Assembly: GCA_903813345.2 (NCBI GenBank)
Contig: CAIIXF020000005.1
Span: 1,860,001 to 1,924,000 of the forward strand
DNA length: 64,000 nucleotides
Source: Owenia fusiformis
Lineage: Eukaryota; Annelida; Polychaeta; Sabellida; Oweniidae
Reading direction: 5' to 3'
Shown here: piece by piece, positions 25,801-40,800 of the stretch
How the letters are laid out: every line of letters starts with the position of its first letter
Numbering within the stretch: position 1 is the stretch's first letter
Translations under genes and position numbers: made by a program
Notes under the pieces: generated by a model
Databases searched by the model: none
Told to the model about the DNA's origin: nothing
What the model saw: only the letters and a program-made list of their open reading frames with translations

Positions 25801-28800
25801 TGCCCAGAATGATCAGTAATACAACAGTCTCTACATACAATGGCTTTGTCAGTCTTACAGTAGAACTTCAGGGGTTGGTCGCTGTGCTCGGTGCAATCAA
25901 TATTTCTTTGAACCAGACAGTCTATAGCAATCTTTGAATCTTTCTCAGTATCTCCAGTCAATTTAACATGCTTGTGAGATTTCGAGGATCTCATCCTACC
26001 ATGAGATTTGTCGCAAGTGTTGCATAAATATTCGGCACATTCGATACATCTGGCTACAGCATGTGTATGTTGGTCATCCTGTACACAGATGTCACAGTTT
26101 ATGCTAGATTCATTCAATTGTTTCTTGGTTCTCTCCAGGGCTTCAGCCATTGACTTCATGGTGAAGTTAGTCCTATATGAGTTTGCACCTCCATTTGGGA
26201 TGTCTGTGTCACACTTGCATACTGGACATGGATAGTTCTTTTTCCTGCTGTCTTTTTCAGTTTGAATCCATTCATCTAAGCATCCTTCACAGAATGAATG
26301 TAGGCATTTTAGAGACTTTGGTGTCTTTACTGTGTCTAGACATATAGGACACATTAACAGTTCAGTATATTCCTCGATAAATGATTTAGCAGCTGCCATT
26401 TCTTAGCCTATATATTTTAAAGCTGACTACACTTACAAACTACACTCTTTTTGCTTATAACACAACATCAATCAATACCATTGAATAAAGAATATGCACA
26501 GTGTAAAGCATTGAAAAAAGAATATGCATGTATCAGAAAATCAATAATTTTAAGTGTTTGTACTTTGTACACACTGGGGAGCAAATCAAAATCTAAGTGT
26601 TTAATAAGTTTAAAAGAATAAAAGATCAGGCATGTGACATCCATATGACTCTCTTTCATCAATTTTGAAAGAAAAACTCTGGGAAATAATTTGGAAGATA
26701 CAGTCTGAATAACATTTTTAAAAAGGGAAAAAATTAACTTTTTGAATTCACCCCGAGAATTTATCTTGATAAACGTTTAAATCAATCAGTATACAGCAAC
26801 CAATGCCATCTTTTATATGGACACATGATATTTCTTACAGACAGAAGTGTGAAAGAAACTATAGTAATATAGTACTTCATGTAAAAACAGATCATTTAGT
26901 TTGGGTCAATTATGTCACCACCAAAAGTGGTGACATATTGTTATGGTCTCCGTTTTTTTGCGACGGCGTCCGGCGGTTGGCGTCCGGCGTCTGTAACAAT
27001 TTCTTACAACTTCCTATAACTTAACAAATACTGTTTAGACTGACTTCAATTTTTTTCTAAATCATCTACTTGTTCTCAGAAGTTCAAATCTGACTTTAGA
27101 TTTGACATTTGACCTTCAATGACCTTCTCAAGGTCAAAAAGGTCTTTTTTCAACTTGCTTCACATTGACTAATTTTTTTTTCAAAATCATCTACATGTTC
27201 TCAGAAATTCAAATCTGACTTTAGATTTGACATTTGACCTTCAAATCTGACTTTAGATTTGACATTTGACCTTCAATGACCTTCTCAAGGTCAAAAAAGG
27301 TCAAAAAGGTCTGTTTTCAACTTGCTTCAAATTGACTAAAAAAAATTTTCAAAGTCATATACTTGTTCTCAGAAATTCAAATCTGACTTTAGATTTGACT
27401 TAAGATTTGACATTTGACCTTCAATGACCTTCTCAAAGTCAAAAAAGGTCAAAAAGGTCTTTTTTCAACTTGCTTCAAATTGACTAAATTTTTTTTTCAA
27501 AATCATCTACATGTTCTCAGAAATTCAAATCTGACTTTAGATTTGACATTTGACCTTCAATGACCTTCTCAATGTCAAAAAAGGTCAAAAAGGTATTTTT
27601 TCATCTTGCTTCAAATTGACTAATTTTTTTTTTCAAAATCATCTACATGTTCTCAGAAATTCAAATATGACTTTAGATTTGACATTTGACCTTCAATGAC
27701 CTTCTCAAGGTCAAAAAGGGTCAAAAAGGTCTTTTTTCAACTTGCTTCAAATTGACTAATTTTTTTTTTCAAAATCATCTACATGTTCTCAGAAATTCAA
27801 ATCTGACTTTAGATTTGACATTTGACCTTTAATGACCTTCTCAAGGTCAAAAAAGGTCAAAAAGGTCTGTTTTCAACTTGCTTCGAATTGACCAAATTTT
27901 TTTTCAAAATCATCTACATCTTTTCAGAAGTTCAAATTTGACTTTACAAGTTCTCAGAAGTTCAAATCTGACTTTAGATTTGACCTTTGACCTTCAATGA
28001 CCTTCTCAAGGTCAAAAAGGTCTTTTTTCAACTTGCTTCAAATTGACTAATTTTTTTTTCAAAATCATCTACATGTTCTCAGAAGTTCAAATCTGACTTT
28101 AGATTTGACATTTGACCTTCAATGACCTTTTCAAGGTCAAAAAGGTCTTTTTTCAACTTGCTTCAAATTTACTTAATTTTTTTTTCAAAATCATCTACAT
28201 GTTCTCAGAAGTTCAAATCTGACTTTACATTTGACATTTGACCTTCAATGACCTTCTCAATGTCAAAAAAAGTCAAAGAGGTATTTTTTCAACTTGCTTC
28301 AGATTGAATAATTTCTTTTTTCAAAATCATCTACAAGATCCCAGAAGCTCAAATCTTCAAAAACCTTCTTAAGGTCAAAAGGTATTTTCCAACTTGCTTT
28401 AAATTGACCAAATTGTTTTAGGTGGTGACATTTTGTCATGTTAATGCCTTGTTAATATTGCTACCATTACATTTTCATTTTCAGATGTACAACAAAATAG
28501 AAACCTTGTATACACAAATTTTTTCATACATGTACTAGATATAGTACTTTGTGTGGTTCCAGGTGACTTTGATCTGATAGCAATACTTTCCTACCAAGTA
28601 TTTATTTACAATATGTTTAACACATTTGATTCATGTGGTTCCAGATGACTTTGGTCTGATAGCAATACTTCCCCCTATTCATTATGCCTATTGTACCTAC
28701 CAAGCATTTATTTACAATATGTTTAACACATTTAATTCATGTGGTTCAAGATGACTTTGGTCTGATAGCAATACTTCCCCCTATTCATTATGCCTATTGT

Positions 28801-31800
28801 ACCTACCAAGTATTTATTTACAATATGTTTAACACATGTAATTCATGTGGTTCCAGGTGGCTTGGACTGAACTACAGCGACCCTCGATGGACTTGGTCTG
28901 ATGGTTCCTACTATCATTACTCCAACTGGCACCAAGAGCAGGGATCAGGTATATCTATTGAAATGAAGCTCAAGATTCAATATACAGGGGTGGGGGCAAA
29001 AAACATCCATATTTTTATTTTTGTAATATCTTTGCTGATATTTTGAGAATATCCATAAATTATATATCATTAGAAACATGTCAAAATAAAAAGGGTATTT
29101 TTGTTATCAGTGGTAAAATATGATATTTTTGTAAGTGTAAACATCGCCAGATCGTTGGAAAATTCGAATTAAAATCACTTTATTTCCGACGATTCGGATG
29201 TTGACTTTAACTATGGAATAAAAATAACATCCTATGATTTACTCGTGATATGATTTTAATCCATTCATGGATATTGATATCTACAGGTATCATATCCATT
29301 TGGGATAAAAATCATATTACTCATAAATCATAGGATATCCTCTATATATCACATGGCTTAATCAACACTTTTAGGCTTTTACATATAAAGAAAAAGTATT
29401 GGAGTTGAGTTTTATTGTTTGTAAGTCATTTTATAGCTGAATATAACCTATTTTTATGCATTGTAGTCCATTATAAAGTTAGATTGATTGATACATTGAT
29501 ATTTGCTTCAAACACGTTTCTCAAAGTAACTCAGTTGAAATTTTGCCATAACCCATAATATGGAATAAATTTCTATTATTTCCACTTCTGGTGTCTATAA
29601 TTACATTGTTTGTAATTTAAAATGTCAGATAAGTTAAATTATATAAGAACAACATCATTATTGCCAATTTCATGATAATTTCAGCCTTAAATCCGCATTG
29701 TGTCCAAAATGTCTTGAAAATTGAGTAAATGTTCAACTATTTGATACAGACTTCACTACATTATTTAGGCTATATTACTGATTACCAATACCTATCAAAA
29801 TGGCAAAAGAACTCAATAATATTGCATTTGTAAATCAATTTAATTTCATATCATCATAAATCAACAATTGTGACTTTCTATAATTGGAATTATATCCCCA
29901 AAGCTGACATAGGAGTTCTATCTGTCTGGTCAATTCTTAGCATTTGTATTCAGCAATTGGTTAATCAAGATTTGACCCCTTGTACACCTGTGGTAATTGA
30001 AATTATATTTTAAGACGAATACTCCTTTATATGAAATGAATTATATATCATTTTGTTGGAAATTGAATTGTCTTTCCATTGATATATGGCATATACATTT
30101 GTGTGTAATATCTAAACCTCAAAATCAGGATATGGTTGATCATGCATGTATTTTAGGATAATTTCTCTCAGTATTATCTCAAGTCAAATGGTTTGCACAT
30201 ATGATTACTAGGTTCATGTGCTTGTATGCTGGGATCAAAGGAAGAATATAAGTGGAGGAAGTTTCCTTGTAGTGATCTGAACTCATACTTCTGCAAGAAA
30301 AATGCAGGTAAGGTCTACAGTTGCATTTATTGTTCTTTATCATTCTGATCTCCCTTCCAACAATTTTGTTCCAAATAATGGGAAGCAAGTAGATTGTGTT
30401 TCGAGGATCTCAAAGGGAATGATTATCAGCTGACAACAATTGGTTGAACACAGCCCAATGGCTTCTGCATAACCTTCCCATAAATACATACTGTTCATAC
30501 CTATATAACCTTTAAGTATATTTTCAGACAAGGATGAATGCTACAACTCTCCCTGTGGCCATGGTGGGACTTGTGTGGACATAATTCCTGGATTCTTCTG
30601 TGCCTGCCCTGTGGGGTTCACTGGCAAGACATGTGAAACAAAGAGTGGTACATGAACTTTATCTGTGTTTATGACAAAATTGCTTACTTATTGTTACTAT
30701 CAGATTGTTGGTGGTTTCCACATTCTGTATTGTGGTCTGCAATAATTTAGTATACTCTGTTCACAGTAAGATTCTATCAAAACTTTCAAAATCCTAAAGC
30801 ATCCAGGTCTGTTACATTAAATTCAAATTATAGTTCACTTTGAATTTGGACTGTATAACATTCAAGGTTGATGATGAAAAAATCCTCAAAACCTTTCTTT
30901 TATTTTCTATACATGAAATCATTATTATTATTATTTTTACCAAGCTTCATTAAAAATGCAGCAAACATCAGAAAATGGATGTCTTCATTGTATTGTACTC
31001 AACAGTGTGCTTATTGTGCTTTCTAGGTCAAGAGATTCTTGTTATTGATGGAAAGCCATGGCTTGGGGTTGAAGACAAATACCTAAAGAAACACAACCAC
31101 AAGAACATCTCCCCTTTGACCTTGGAGGAGTGTCTGGAACGCTGTCGAACTCACACTGAGTTTGAATGCATTTCTGTGGACTACAATGAAGCGAACAGTA
31201 CATGCATCTTGAGTAAAGCAGATCGGAAAGTTGCACCTTTGCTGCCGGAACAGAAATGGAATTACTTTGAAGTGAGATCGGGTGAGTACACCGTTACCAG
31301 ACTGACCGTTACCATAGCAGAAATGGAATTACTTTGAAGTTAGATCGGGTGAGTACACCGTTACCAGACTGACCGTTACCATAGCAGAAATGGAATTACT
31401 TTGAAGTTAGATCGGGTGAGTACACCGTTACCAGACTGACCATTACCATAGCAGAAATGGAATTACTTTGAAGTTAGATCGGGTGAGTACACCGTTACCA
31501 GACTGACCGTTACCATAGCAGAAATGGAATTACTTTGAAGTGAGATCGGGTGAGTACACCGTTACCGTAGCAGAAATGGAATTACATGTACTTTGAAGTG
31601 ATATCGGATGAGTGTGCAATCAAGCTAGTTTTTTGTCATGAAGAAGTTGTATCTTATTGTTATATGTAGACTTCATTTTTGGGATTGGCTTTCTGCAAAG
31701 ATGGTTGGTGTCTGTAACAAATTGCCTCTAACCATTTTTGTCATGTACAATCCTTTGTTTTTTCATTTTATTAATTTTGCAATATTTAAATATTTACAGA

Positions 31801-34800
31801 TAAAACTAGACATTTTCACTATGTTTGTTAATTTCTCGAAATCTGTGTGATATTGTAAAAGGTTTTCTGAGATTTACACTTCTTAGATTCTTCATCTCCT
31901 TTGCTACATGTCGGCCAGTCTCAATTTGCTCATGTTGGCAGGAAACAGTTTTTCATTTTCATGAACACATTAAATATTAAACAATATCACAATGCTCCAG
32001 TCTTTCATACAATTCAGTGATGAGTCATAAGAATGTTTCACTTGCTCAGATAAGCGTCCTGATAATACCTCACTAAATTATGAAAATACCATACCATTCA
32101 AGAACAATCTTATCCCACAAAAGTCATGCAACCATCATGCTAAAAAAGTAATAACCTAAAACTTGAGTGTATTGTTGATTTATTAATAAATGCACAATCT
32201 GACTGAATTACATATTATTATGACTGGTTCATGGTGAGACCAGCACTTCAGAGAATCAAGATATCATGAATTTTATTCTAATGCAGTATTTTTCATAAAT
32301 GATTCATTAGCATGTCATGTTTGAAGACTGTAACATGTTACTGTACATGTATACTGTCATAATTTCTCTTGTGAAAGATTTTATTTTAGATTGGGTGATT
32401 TAAATTTACTTGACAGTTATTTAAGAATTTTGTCTATTTAAAGATTGATAAACCAAAATAATCAGTGATATTGGCCCTTGTTCACCACAATAATCATTAA
32501 ATCTTAGTGGGGCTACAGTATGTAACATTATTTTACTTTCTTAACAATACATTGTAGCACATCATTATCCTATATAAAAAAATTTTGACTTCACCAAACA
32601 CCCATCTATCAATGTTTATAAAACTACATGTCGGCCAGTCTCAATTTGCTCATGTTGGCAGGAAACAGTTTTTCATTTTCATGAACACATTAAATATTAA
32701 ACAATATCACAATGCTCCAGTCTTTCATACAATTCAGTGATGAGTCATAAGAATGTTTCACTTGCTCAGATAAGCGTCCTGATAATACCTCACTAAATTA
32801 TGAAAATACCATACCATTCAAGAACAATCTTATCCCACAAAAGTCATGCAACCATCATGCTAAAAAAGTAATAACCTAAAACTTGAGTGTATTGTTGATT
32901 TATTAATAAATGCACAATCTGACTGAATTACATATTATTATGACTGGTTCATGGTGAGACCAGCACTTCAGAGAATCAAGATATCATGAATTTTATTCTA
33001 ATGCAGTATTTTTCATAAATGATTCATTAGCATGTCATGTTTGAAGACTGTAACATGTTACTGTACATGTATACTGTCATAATTTCTCTTGTGAAAGATT
33101 TTATTTTAGATTGGGTGATTTAAATTTACTTGACAGTTATTTAAGAATTTTGTCTATTTAAAGATTGATAAACCAAAATAATCAGTGATATTGGCCCTTG
33201 TTCACCACAATAATCATTAAATCTTAGTGGGGCTACAGTATGTAACATTATTTTACTTTCTTAACAATACATTGTAGCACATCATTATCCTATATAAAAA
33301 AATTTTGACTTCACCAAACACCCATCTATCAATGTTTATAAAACTACATGTCGGCCAGTCTCAATTTGCTCATGTTGGCAGGAAACAGTTTTTCATTTTC
33401 ATGAACACATTAAATATTAAACAATATCACAATGCTCCAGTCTTTCATACAATTCAGTGATGAGTCATAAGAATGTTTCACTTGCTCAGATAAGCGTCCT
33501 GATAATACCTCACTAAATTATGAAAATACCATACCATTCAAGAACAATCTTATCCCACAAAAGTCATGCAACCATCATGCTAAAAAAGTAATAACCTAAA
33601 ACTTGAGTGTATTGTTGATTTATTAATAAATGCACAATCTGACTGAATTACATATTATTATGACTGGTTCATGGTGAGACCAGCACTTCAGAGAATCAAG
33701 ATATCATGAATTTTATTCTAATGCAGTATTTTTCATAAATGATTCATTAGCATGTCATGTTTGAAGACTGTAACATGTTACTGTACATGTATACTGTCAT
33801 AATTTCTCTTGTGAAAGATTTTATTTTAGATTGGGTGATTTAAATTTACTTGACAGTTATTTAAGAATTTTGTCTATTTAAAGATTGATAAACCAAAATA
33901 ATCAGTGATATTGGCCCTTGTTCACCACAATAATCATTAAATCTTAGTGGGGCTACAGTATGTAACATTATTTTACTTTCTTAACAATACATTGTAGCAC
34001 ATCATTATCCTATATAAAAAAATTTTGACTTCACCAAACACCCATCTATCAATGTTTATAAAACTTGCAAAAATCGCAAAAACAGATATCTTCACACTTG
34101 CAATTTTAGAGAACCTCAGACCACCCAGACACCAATGGAAAGTAATGTTGTGTCAAATCTAGTGTGGAACATATAAGACATCCCCTTATATGTATACTAT
34201 TCATTTCAGTGCTAGGGGCCAATTGTAGCTCAGCCCCTAATATATATACTATTCATTTCAGTGCTAGGGGCCAATTGTAGCTCAGACCCAGATGTTTGTG
34301 TTAAGAATGACAACAACAGTATATGTGGAGATGACCAGTTATGTGTTTGTAAACAGGGATACTTTGAATTCAATGAAAATTGCACAAAGTGTAAGTATTA
34401 ACATCTATATGTAGTATTAAATTATTTAATGGTTGTGATTTCAGTTATTCTGATGCGTGGGTCACACATACAGTACTTATTTTGAAACAATACAAATTGC
34501 ATGTAATTCATATCTTTTATTTTTGTTAGTGCTTGGACTTGACTGTTCTGATGAAGAGTATTTATGTGGAGCCATAGATGAGTTCAGTGAATGTACCAAA
34601 TTCATGCAGTGCTACTGTAAACCAGGATTTTTTCCCCAGGATGATATTTGTGTACAGTGTAAGCATAAGCTAGTTATTTCAATACTTTATAATTACTGTA
34701 AAATGCAACATTTTTTGTGAATCAGGATGAGACCAAACATTAAAAAATGTTCATAGTAAGAAGCTCTAGCACAGATTCACAGGCTGGTATCGAAATATTT

Positions 34801-37800
34801 GTCCGCTGTGACGGAGCATGCTATTTTTCATAAAAACACTAAGAATACTTCACGATTTATTTTTTAACTCATACGTTTCGTTATACCACACAAAATTACT
34901 TACTCCATGCAATGGATATATCATTTGCGGGTAACTTTCACTTCTGTTTGAAGTCCAATTACGCTGGGAAGAAAAGCTATTGAAAATGGCGCCGGAGTAT
35001 CATACTTCAAAATGTACCATTTCTTGTTTAACTTTCTAATGGCACGATATAGTGACACGATAATATTTACACATGGTTCAAGCATAACTATGAAGGTGTA
35101 AATGAGATGTTGATGTATCTGGTCTTTTTAATTCTTTTATAAAAAATAATGTTTAATTTTTTTGTCCGCTGTGACGGAGCAGTTGCAAATGTGAACTGTG
35201 AAAATGCTCCGTCACAGCGGACAAAAAATATTAATATTATTTTTTATAAAAAAAATTAAAAAGACCCAATGCATTAATATATCATTAATACATTCAGAGT
35301 TATGCTGAAAACATATGTTAATATTATCGTGTCACTATATCATGCCATTAATTAGTTAAAAAAGAAATGGTACATTTTAGAGTTTGATACTCTGGCGCCG
35401 TTTTCAATAGATTTTACTCCTAGCGTTATTGGACTTCAAACAGAAGTGAAGGTTACACGCAAATGATATATCCATTGCATGGAGAAAGTAATTATCTTTG
35501 ATATAACGAAACATATGAGTTAAAAAATAAATTGTGAAGCATTTTTAGTGTTTTTATGAAAAATAGCATGCTCCGTCACAGCGGACAAATCTTTCGATAC
35601 CAGCCTGTGAGATTTAAGTCACAATACACACTTGTTGTTTTATTTGGGTGTCTCAAAAATGTGTCTATCTCAAAATCCTCACTTTGACCCTATAGGTCTC
35701 AATATACATAGTGCACTGATTAATTACTATAATCTCCATTAAATAACCAAAATGAAATAGAAAATCTGATTGTTTGCTATTTTATCTCCAGTGCTTGGTT
35801 CAGCATGCTCTACCAATGCAGAATGCACTGCTGTGGACCAGCACAGTGAATGTGGCACAGAAGGAACATGTGTATGTCTGCCTAGCTATGTCAACTCAGG
35901 ATCCATGTGTGTAACACGTAAGTACATTGCTAGTCAATTTACCAAGTGTCAATTATGGGTTTTTGAAGGATGAGGCTACGCTGTGACAATAGGTGACTCT
36001 ATGAGACATCTACAGCTCTGCTGGGGGAGTTCATTGTGGCTATAATGATTTAGTTATAGCAGGGAATTTGAAAAAATTGAACTTTGAATCTGCATTTCTG
36101 CATTTTATGTCACCACAAGAAGTGATGACATATGGTTATAGTCTCCAACTTTATTGTGGATAGTTCGGCAGTTGGTGTTTATAACAAATTGCAGGTGGTG
36201 ACATTTCGTATGTTAATGTCTAGTCTACACTTGTGTTCCAGTGGTTGGGGCAGCATGCAGCCTTAAGCCAACTATGTGTGAAGAGGGAGATATCAACAGT
36301 GAATGTGTCAATGATGTGTGCAGCTGCAAGGCTGGCTATTTTACAGTAGATTTGAAATGTGTGCCAGGTAAGATAATATGCTACATTGTCTAAGACGAGG
36401 ACTGCATGTTTTCTCATGTTTTAAGTCATTATATTTTAGCTGGAAAAAATGATTCTGAATTACATTATTGAACATTTTTTAATGGCTCTCACCTTGTGTA
36501 TCATGTATCAAGGGTGTGCCATGTGCCATAGTATGAAACAATGCAATGGCTAAGTAGCAATCTTTTATAACCAGTGAACAATCTCCACAATCTATCTGTC
36601 AGTTTCAAAGGACAAGTCTCCGTTTGGAGTACAGTCTCCTGAGCTAATACTTTCTTTATGAAAAATATAGAAATATCACCCAAATTAAAGAATTCAAAAG
36701 AGGACATTCTGTAAAAATATCAAAATTGTCCAATGCAGGCATAACATGCAGTAGACTGATGAACTTTGTTCTCTAAACCGAGACTAGTCTTTTCCCGCCA
36801 TCATTTTTGCTTTAAGGCTCACTTTATTGATCATTAAGGAGGCACTTTGTCTGCTCATAAATATTTACTGGGAAAAATATTTATTTGGAATTGATAGACT
36901 GAGAAGATAGCAGCCCATCTCCATTTTATGTATTGCAGTGATGGGCTATGACTGCTCTGGTAACTCAAGTATATGTGAGATGTTTGATGAGAACAGTGAA
37001 TGTAGAGAAGGGACCTGTCAATGTAAACCAACAACACATCTTATCCTTGGTGTATGCAGCACACGTAAGTTATTTTCTGTAGAATATTGAGTTGAGTTGC
37101 AGGTATGATTTTCTTACTAATGTGTCATTTACTGCTTAAATATAAGGTCTCAAAATGATATAAAGTAAATTTAGATATTAAAAGATTTACAATATAGAAT
37201 CTGAAATCGCCTGTTGATGAATGTTAATTATAAAACAGTTAGTGTATTGTGTTGATTATTTGATTATCATTTTTACTGACATAATTTCCCTTAAATTTTC
37301 TAATTCTTTAGTAGTAGGCGATTATTCATTCGTTTGATTTGATTGCATACCTCTATTGAATAAAATATATCAATAAGATGTATCAGAAAACACAAAAACA
37401 ACAAAGGTAAGCGTCTGGCTTAGGGTAATTAGCTGGTTTGGCAGTTTGAGTTTTAAGCTTGGCATGTCAACCTGACAAATTAGGTCTCAATCAGTCAGTG
37501 ACATCATGTAAGCTTACTCACGGCAGGATGCTGAAGATTATCTTTTTGAGAATCAGTTAATTGAGTATTAAGAATCTTAATCGATTAAACTTTTGTCGAT
37601 CAATTAATCGATGATCGATTAAAAATTCACACCTCTAGTTGATGCTCTGCAATGAAATGTACATTTCCATTATTCTTTGTTCAGGGATGTATTGGTCAGT
37701 TTGTGTTTCACTAATATTGACCATGTCTTGCAGTTCTAGAAGCAAAATGTGACCAAGACCCTGGCATCTGTGTGATCCTAAATGAGAACAGCACTTGTGT

Positions 37801-40800
37801 GGATGGTGTCTGCCAGTGTAAGGTTGGCTATATAGGAATCAATGATGTCTGTTTCACTAATATTGACTGTGTTCTGTAGTTCTAGAAGCAAAATGTGACC
37901 AAGACCCTGGCATCTGTGTGATCCTAAATGAGAACAGTACTTGTGTGGATGGTGTCTGCCAGTGTAAAGTTGGATATATAGGAATCAATGATGCCTGTAT
38001 ACTCAGTAAGTACTTGGCAAATATGCTATCTTAAAGAACAATCTAGAAAAGCTTTATTCAAAATAAAGCAACAATATCACAAGTTTAATGACATTCCCAT
38101 ATCCGTTGCCTTACATTTATTTGATTCACTTGTCCAACCAATTTTGATGTATGGTTCAGAAATATGGTCAAGTAAAAAACATATCAAGTAACTGGAAACT
38201 ATTCACCTGTCCTTTTTAAAAAGCATCCTTGGTGTGAAAACATCAACTGCAACCCTTGCAGTCTATGGAGAGCTGGGTCGTTTTCCACTTAGTTTGTGCT
38301 TTGATATTCATCTTATTAAATATTGGATACGGCTTATACAACTTTGTCCAGATAACCTCCTTTATAAAGCATATCTATATGATTATGAAATGTACAGTTT
38401 AGGATTTAAAAATACTTGGTCAAGTAAGGTTCATAATATTTTAAAAGATTGTAATCTCCAAAGCACTTGGAATGAACAAGTTGTTGAGGATGACTATGTA
38501 TTTAAAAATAACCTAACTAAAATATTGTACCAAAATTATAAGGAGAAATGGAAGTGTGATTTACAATTATACCCAGTTTTAAGAACATACATTAAATTCA
38601 AAACAACTTTTGAAAGAGAACAATATTTAAGCCTTCAAAACAAAAATCACAGGCAATCAATTTCACAACTGAGATTAAGTTCACATAAATTACAAATAGA
38701 ACTGGGTAGACATGTAAAACCACGGCCAAAACCTGAATATGAAAGATTATGTAACTTTTGTGGGGAAATAGAAAATGAGGTTCATTTCATGATTAAATGC
38801 CATTTACATAGAGAAAATAGAAAAATATTGTTTGACAACATCACTAGCAAAATTAATGTTGATCAACATGATCCTGAAAATACATTCATTATGTTAATAT
38901 CTTCAAAAGATAAATATGTGCAAAAGCAAGTTGGAAGTTTTATTACAAAATCATTCAAAAACTTAAACTTGCCTGGAGATTAACATTTTGGATGCATCAC
39001 ACCTAAAGTATATTATAACATATATGTAAATAACAAGTTTTTTGTATAAATTGTATATATTAGTGTAGTGTAGTGTAGTTTTGTGAAATTTCATTTTGTA
39101 ATGACTAATATGTCAGGTCATGACATCTAAAGAGTCAATAAAAGATATATATACTAATGTTTTATGATTTTTAAGATTGAGAACCAATACCTAGTCGTAG
39201 ACACCCATTTTCTAGTGTCTAGTTATATACACATAATCAGGTGTCTGATATTGCTAGTAATATATTGTCTCTAGGAATGTTACTCTATGGTACTTAATTG
39301 TACACGTACCTTTTCAGTATCAATGGTATCCTTTAATGGTATGTGTTATGTTTTAGCCTCTGAGGTTGACTGCTCCATGCGTCCAGGTCTATGCACAGAG
39401 GGAGATGTGAACAGTGTTTGCGAGGAAGGCAGCTGTGTTTGCCTGCCTGGGTACTTTGGCTCTAAAGATGGTTGTAAATCAGGTAACCTCATCATTTATC
39501 AAATCCATCTACAGCATACAGAAACTTCTACATGTATAGATATAGTTTGTATGCTTGTTGTAATGTTGTATTTAACGATACTAAATAGTGAAACGAAAAG
39601 TGCATCCAGTTTTAGCCGGTTTATGAGAGACAGCACTACCACAGGTTATAATATTAAATACTGCATGTGGGGAATTCGAGTCAATGACTTCATCATGGCC
39701 AACAACAGGATCAGTGTTACCAAGCTATGGTCACCGGTCACACCATTTCTTCTGCCTTATTGTATCTATTGTTAAATGATGGTTTATGTTTTAGTGTACA
39801 AAGCAGACTGTAGTTTGGATTCTGGGATATGTGAGCGATATGATGTTAACAGTGAATGTAGGGTGCAGTCTGGACAGTCTCGCTGTCTATGTAAAGGCAT
39901 ACTAGTACACATCAATGGAAAATGCCAGTCATGTAAGTTCTTATTAGATAAGTTCACATACTAGGCATCTGCGATGAGTAAACTATACAGTGGTAAAATA
40001 AGTTTATTGTGCCATAATGGTATTGAAAACTATGGATACTCCCTGAAAATTAAATCTTAACTATGAAATAGTGTTTTTGCTTAATTATTGATACTTTACA
40101 GGATATACAATATACAGTGTTTGTACAATGCTATCTTACTAAAGCTGCAAGTGGGAATTGCATGATAGTATTCCATGTTGTAGTGATAGGAGCTACATGT
40201 ATCCCAGGGACTGTACCAGATGAAATGTAGTTATTATGATGAATTCACATCTTGCCATGTACATAGGAAGACCTGCCACTCATGTTAATGCCTTGTATTC
40301 CATGTTGTAGTGATAGGAGCTACATGTATCCCAGGGACTGTACCAGATGAGTGTAGTTATTATGATGAATTCACATCTTGCCATGTACATAGGAAGACCT
40401 GCCACTCATGTTAATGCCTTGTATTCCATGTTGTAGTGATAGGAGCTACATGTATCCCAGGGACTGTACCAGATGAGTGTAGTTATTATGATGAATTCAC
40501 ATCTTGCCATGTACATAGGAAGACCTGCCACTCATGTTAATGCCTTGTATTCCATGTTGTAGTGATAGGAGCTACATGTATCCCAGGGACTGTACCAGAT
40601 GAGTGTAGTTATTATGATGAATTCACATCTTGCCATGTACATAGGAAGACCTGCCACTCATGTTAATGCCTTGTATTCCATGTTGTAGTGATAGGAGCTA
40701 CATGTATCCCAGGGACTGTACCAGATGAGTGTAGTTATTATGATGAATTCACATCTTGCCATGTACATAGGAAGACCTGCCACTCATGTTAATGCCTTGT

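Noticed and set aside
24682-26235. Plus-strand frames of 75-105 codons opposite the TRIM gene
   Set aside because: Shadows of a 660-codon frame with complete RING, B-box and NHL motifs on the other strand.
31638-31850. 70-codon plus-strand frame after the PAN array
   Set aside because: Hydrophobic AT-rich intron translation without splice-phase fit or recognisable domain.
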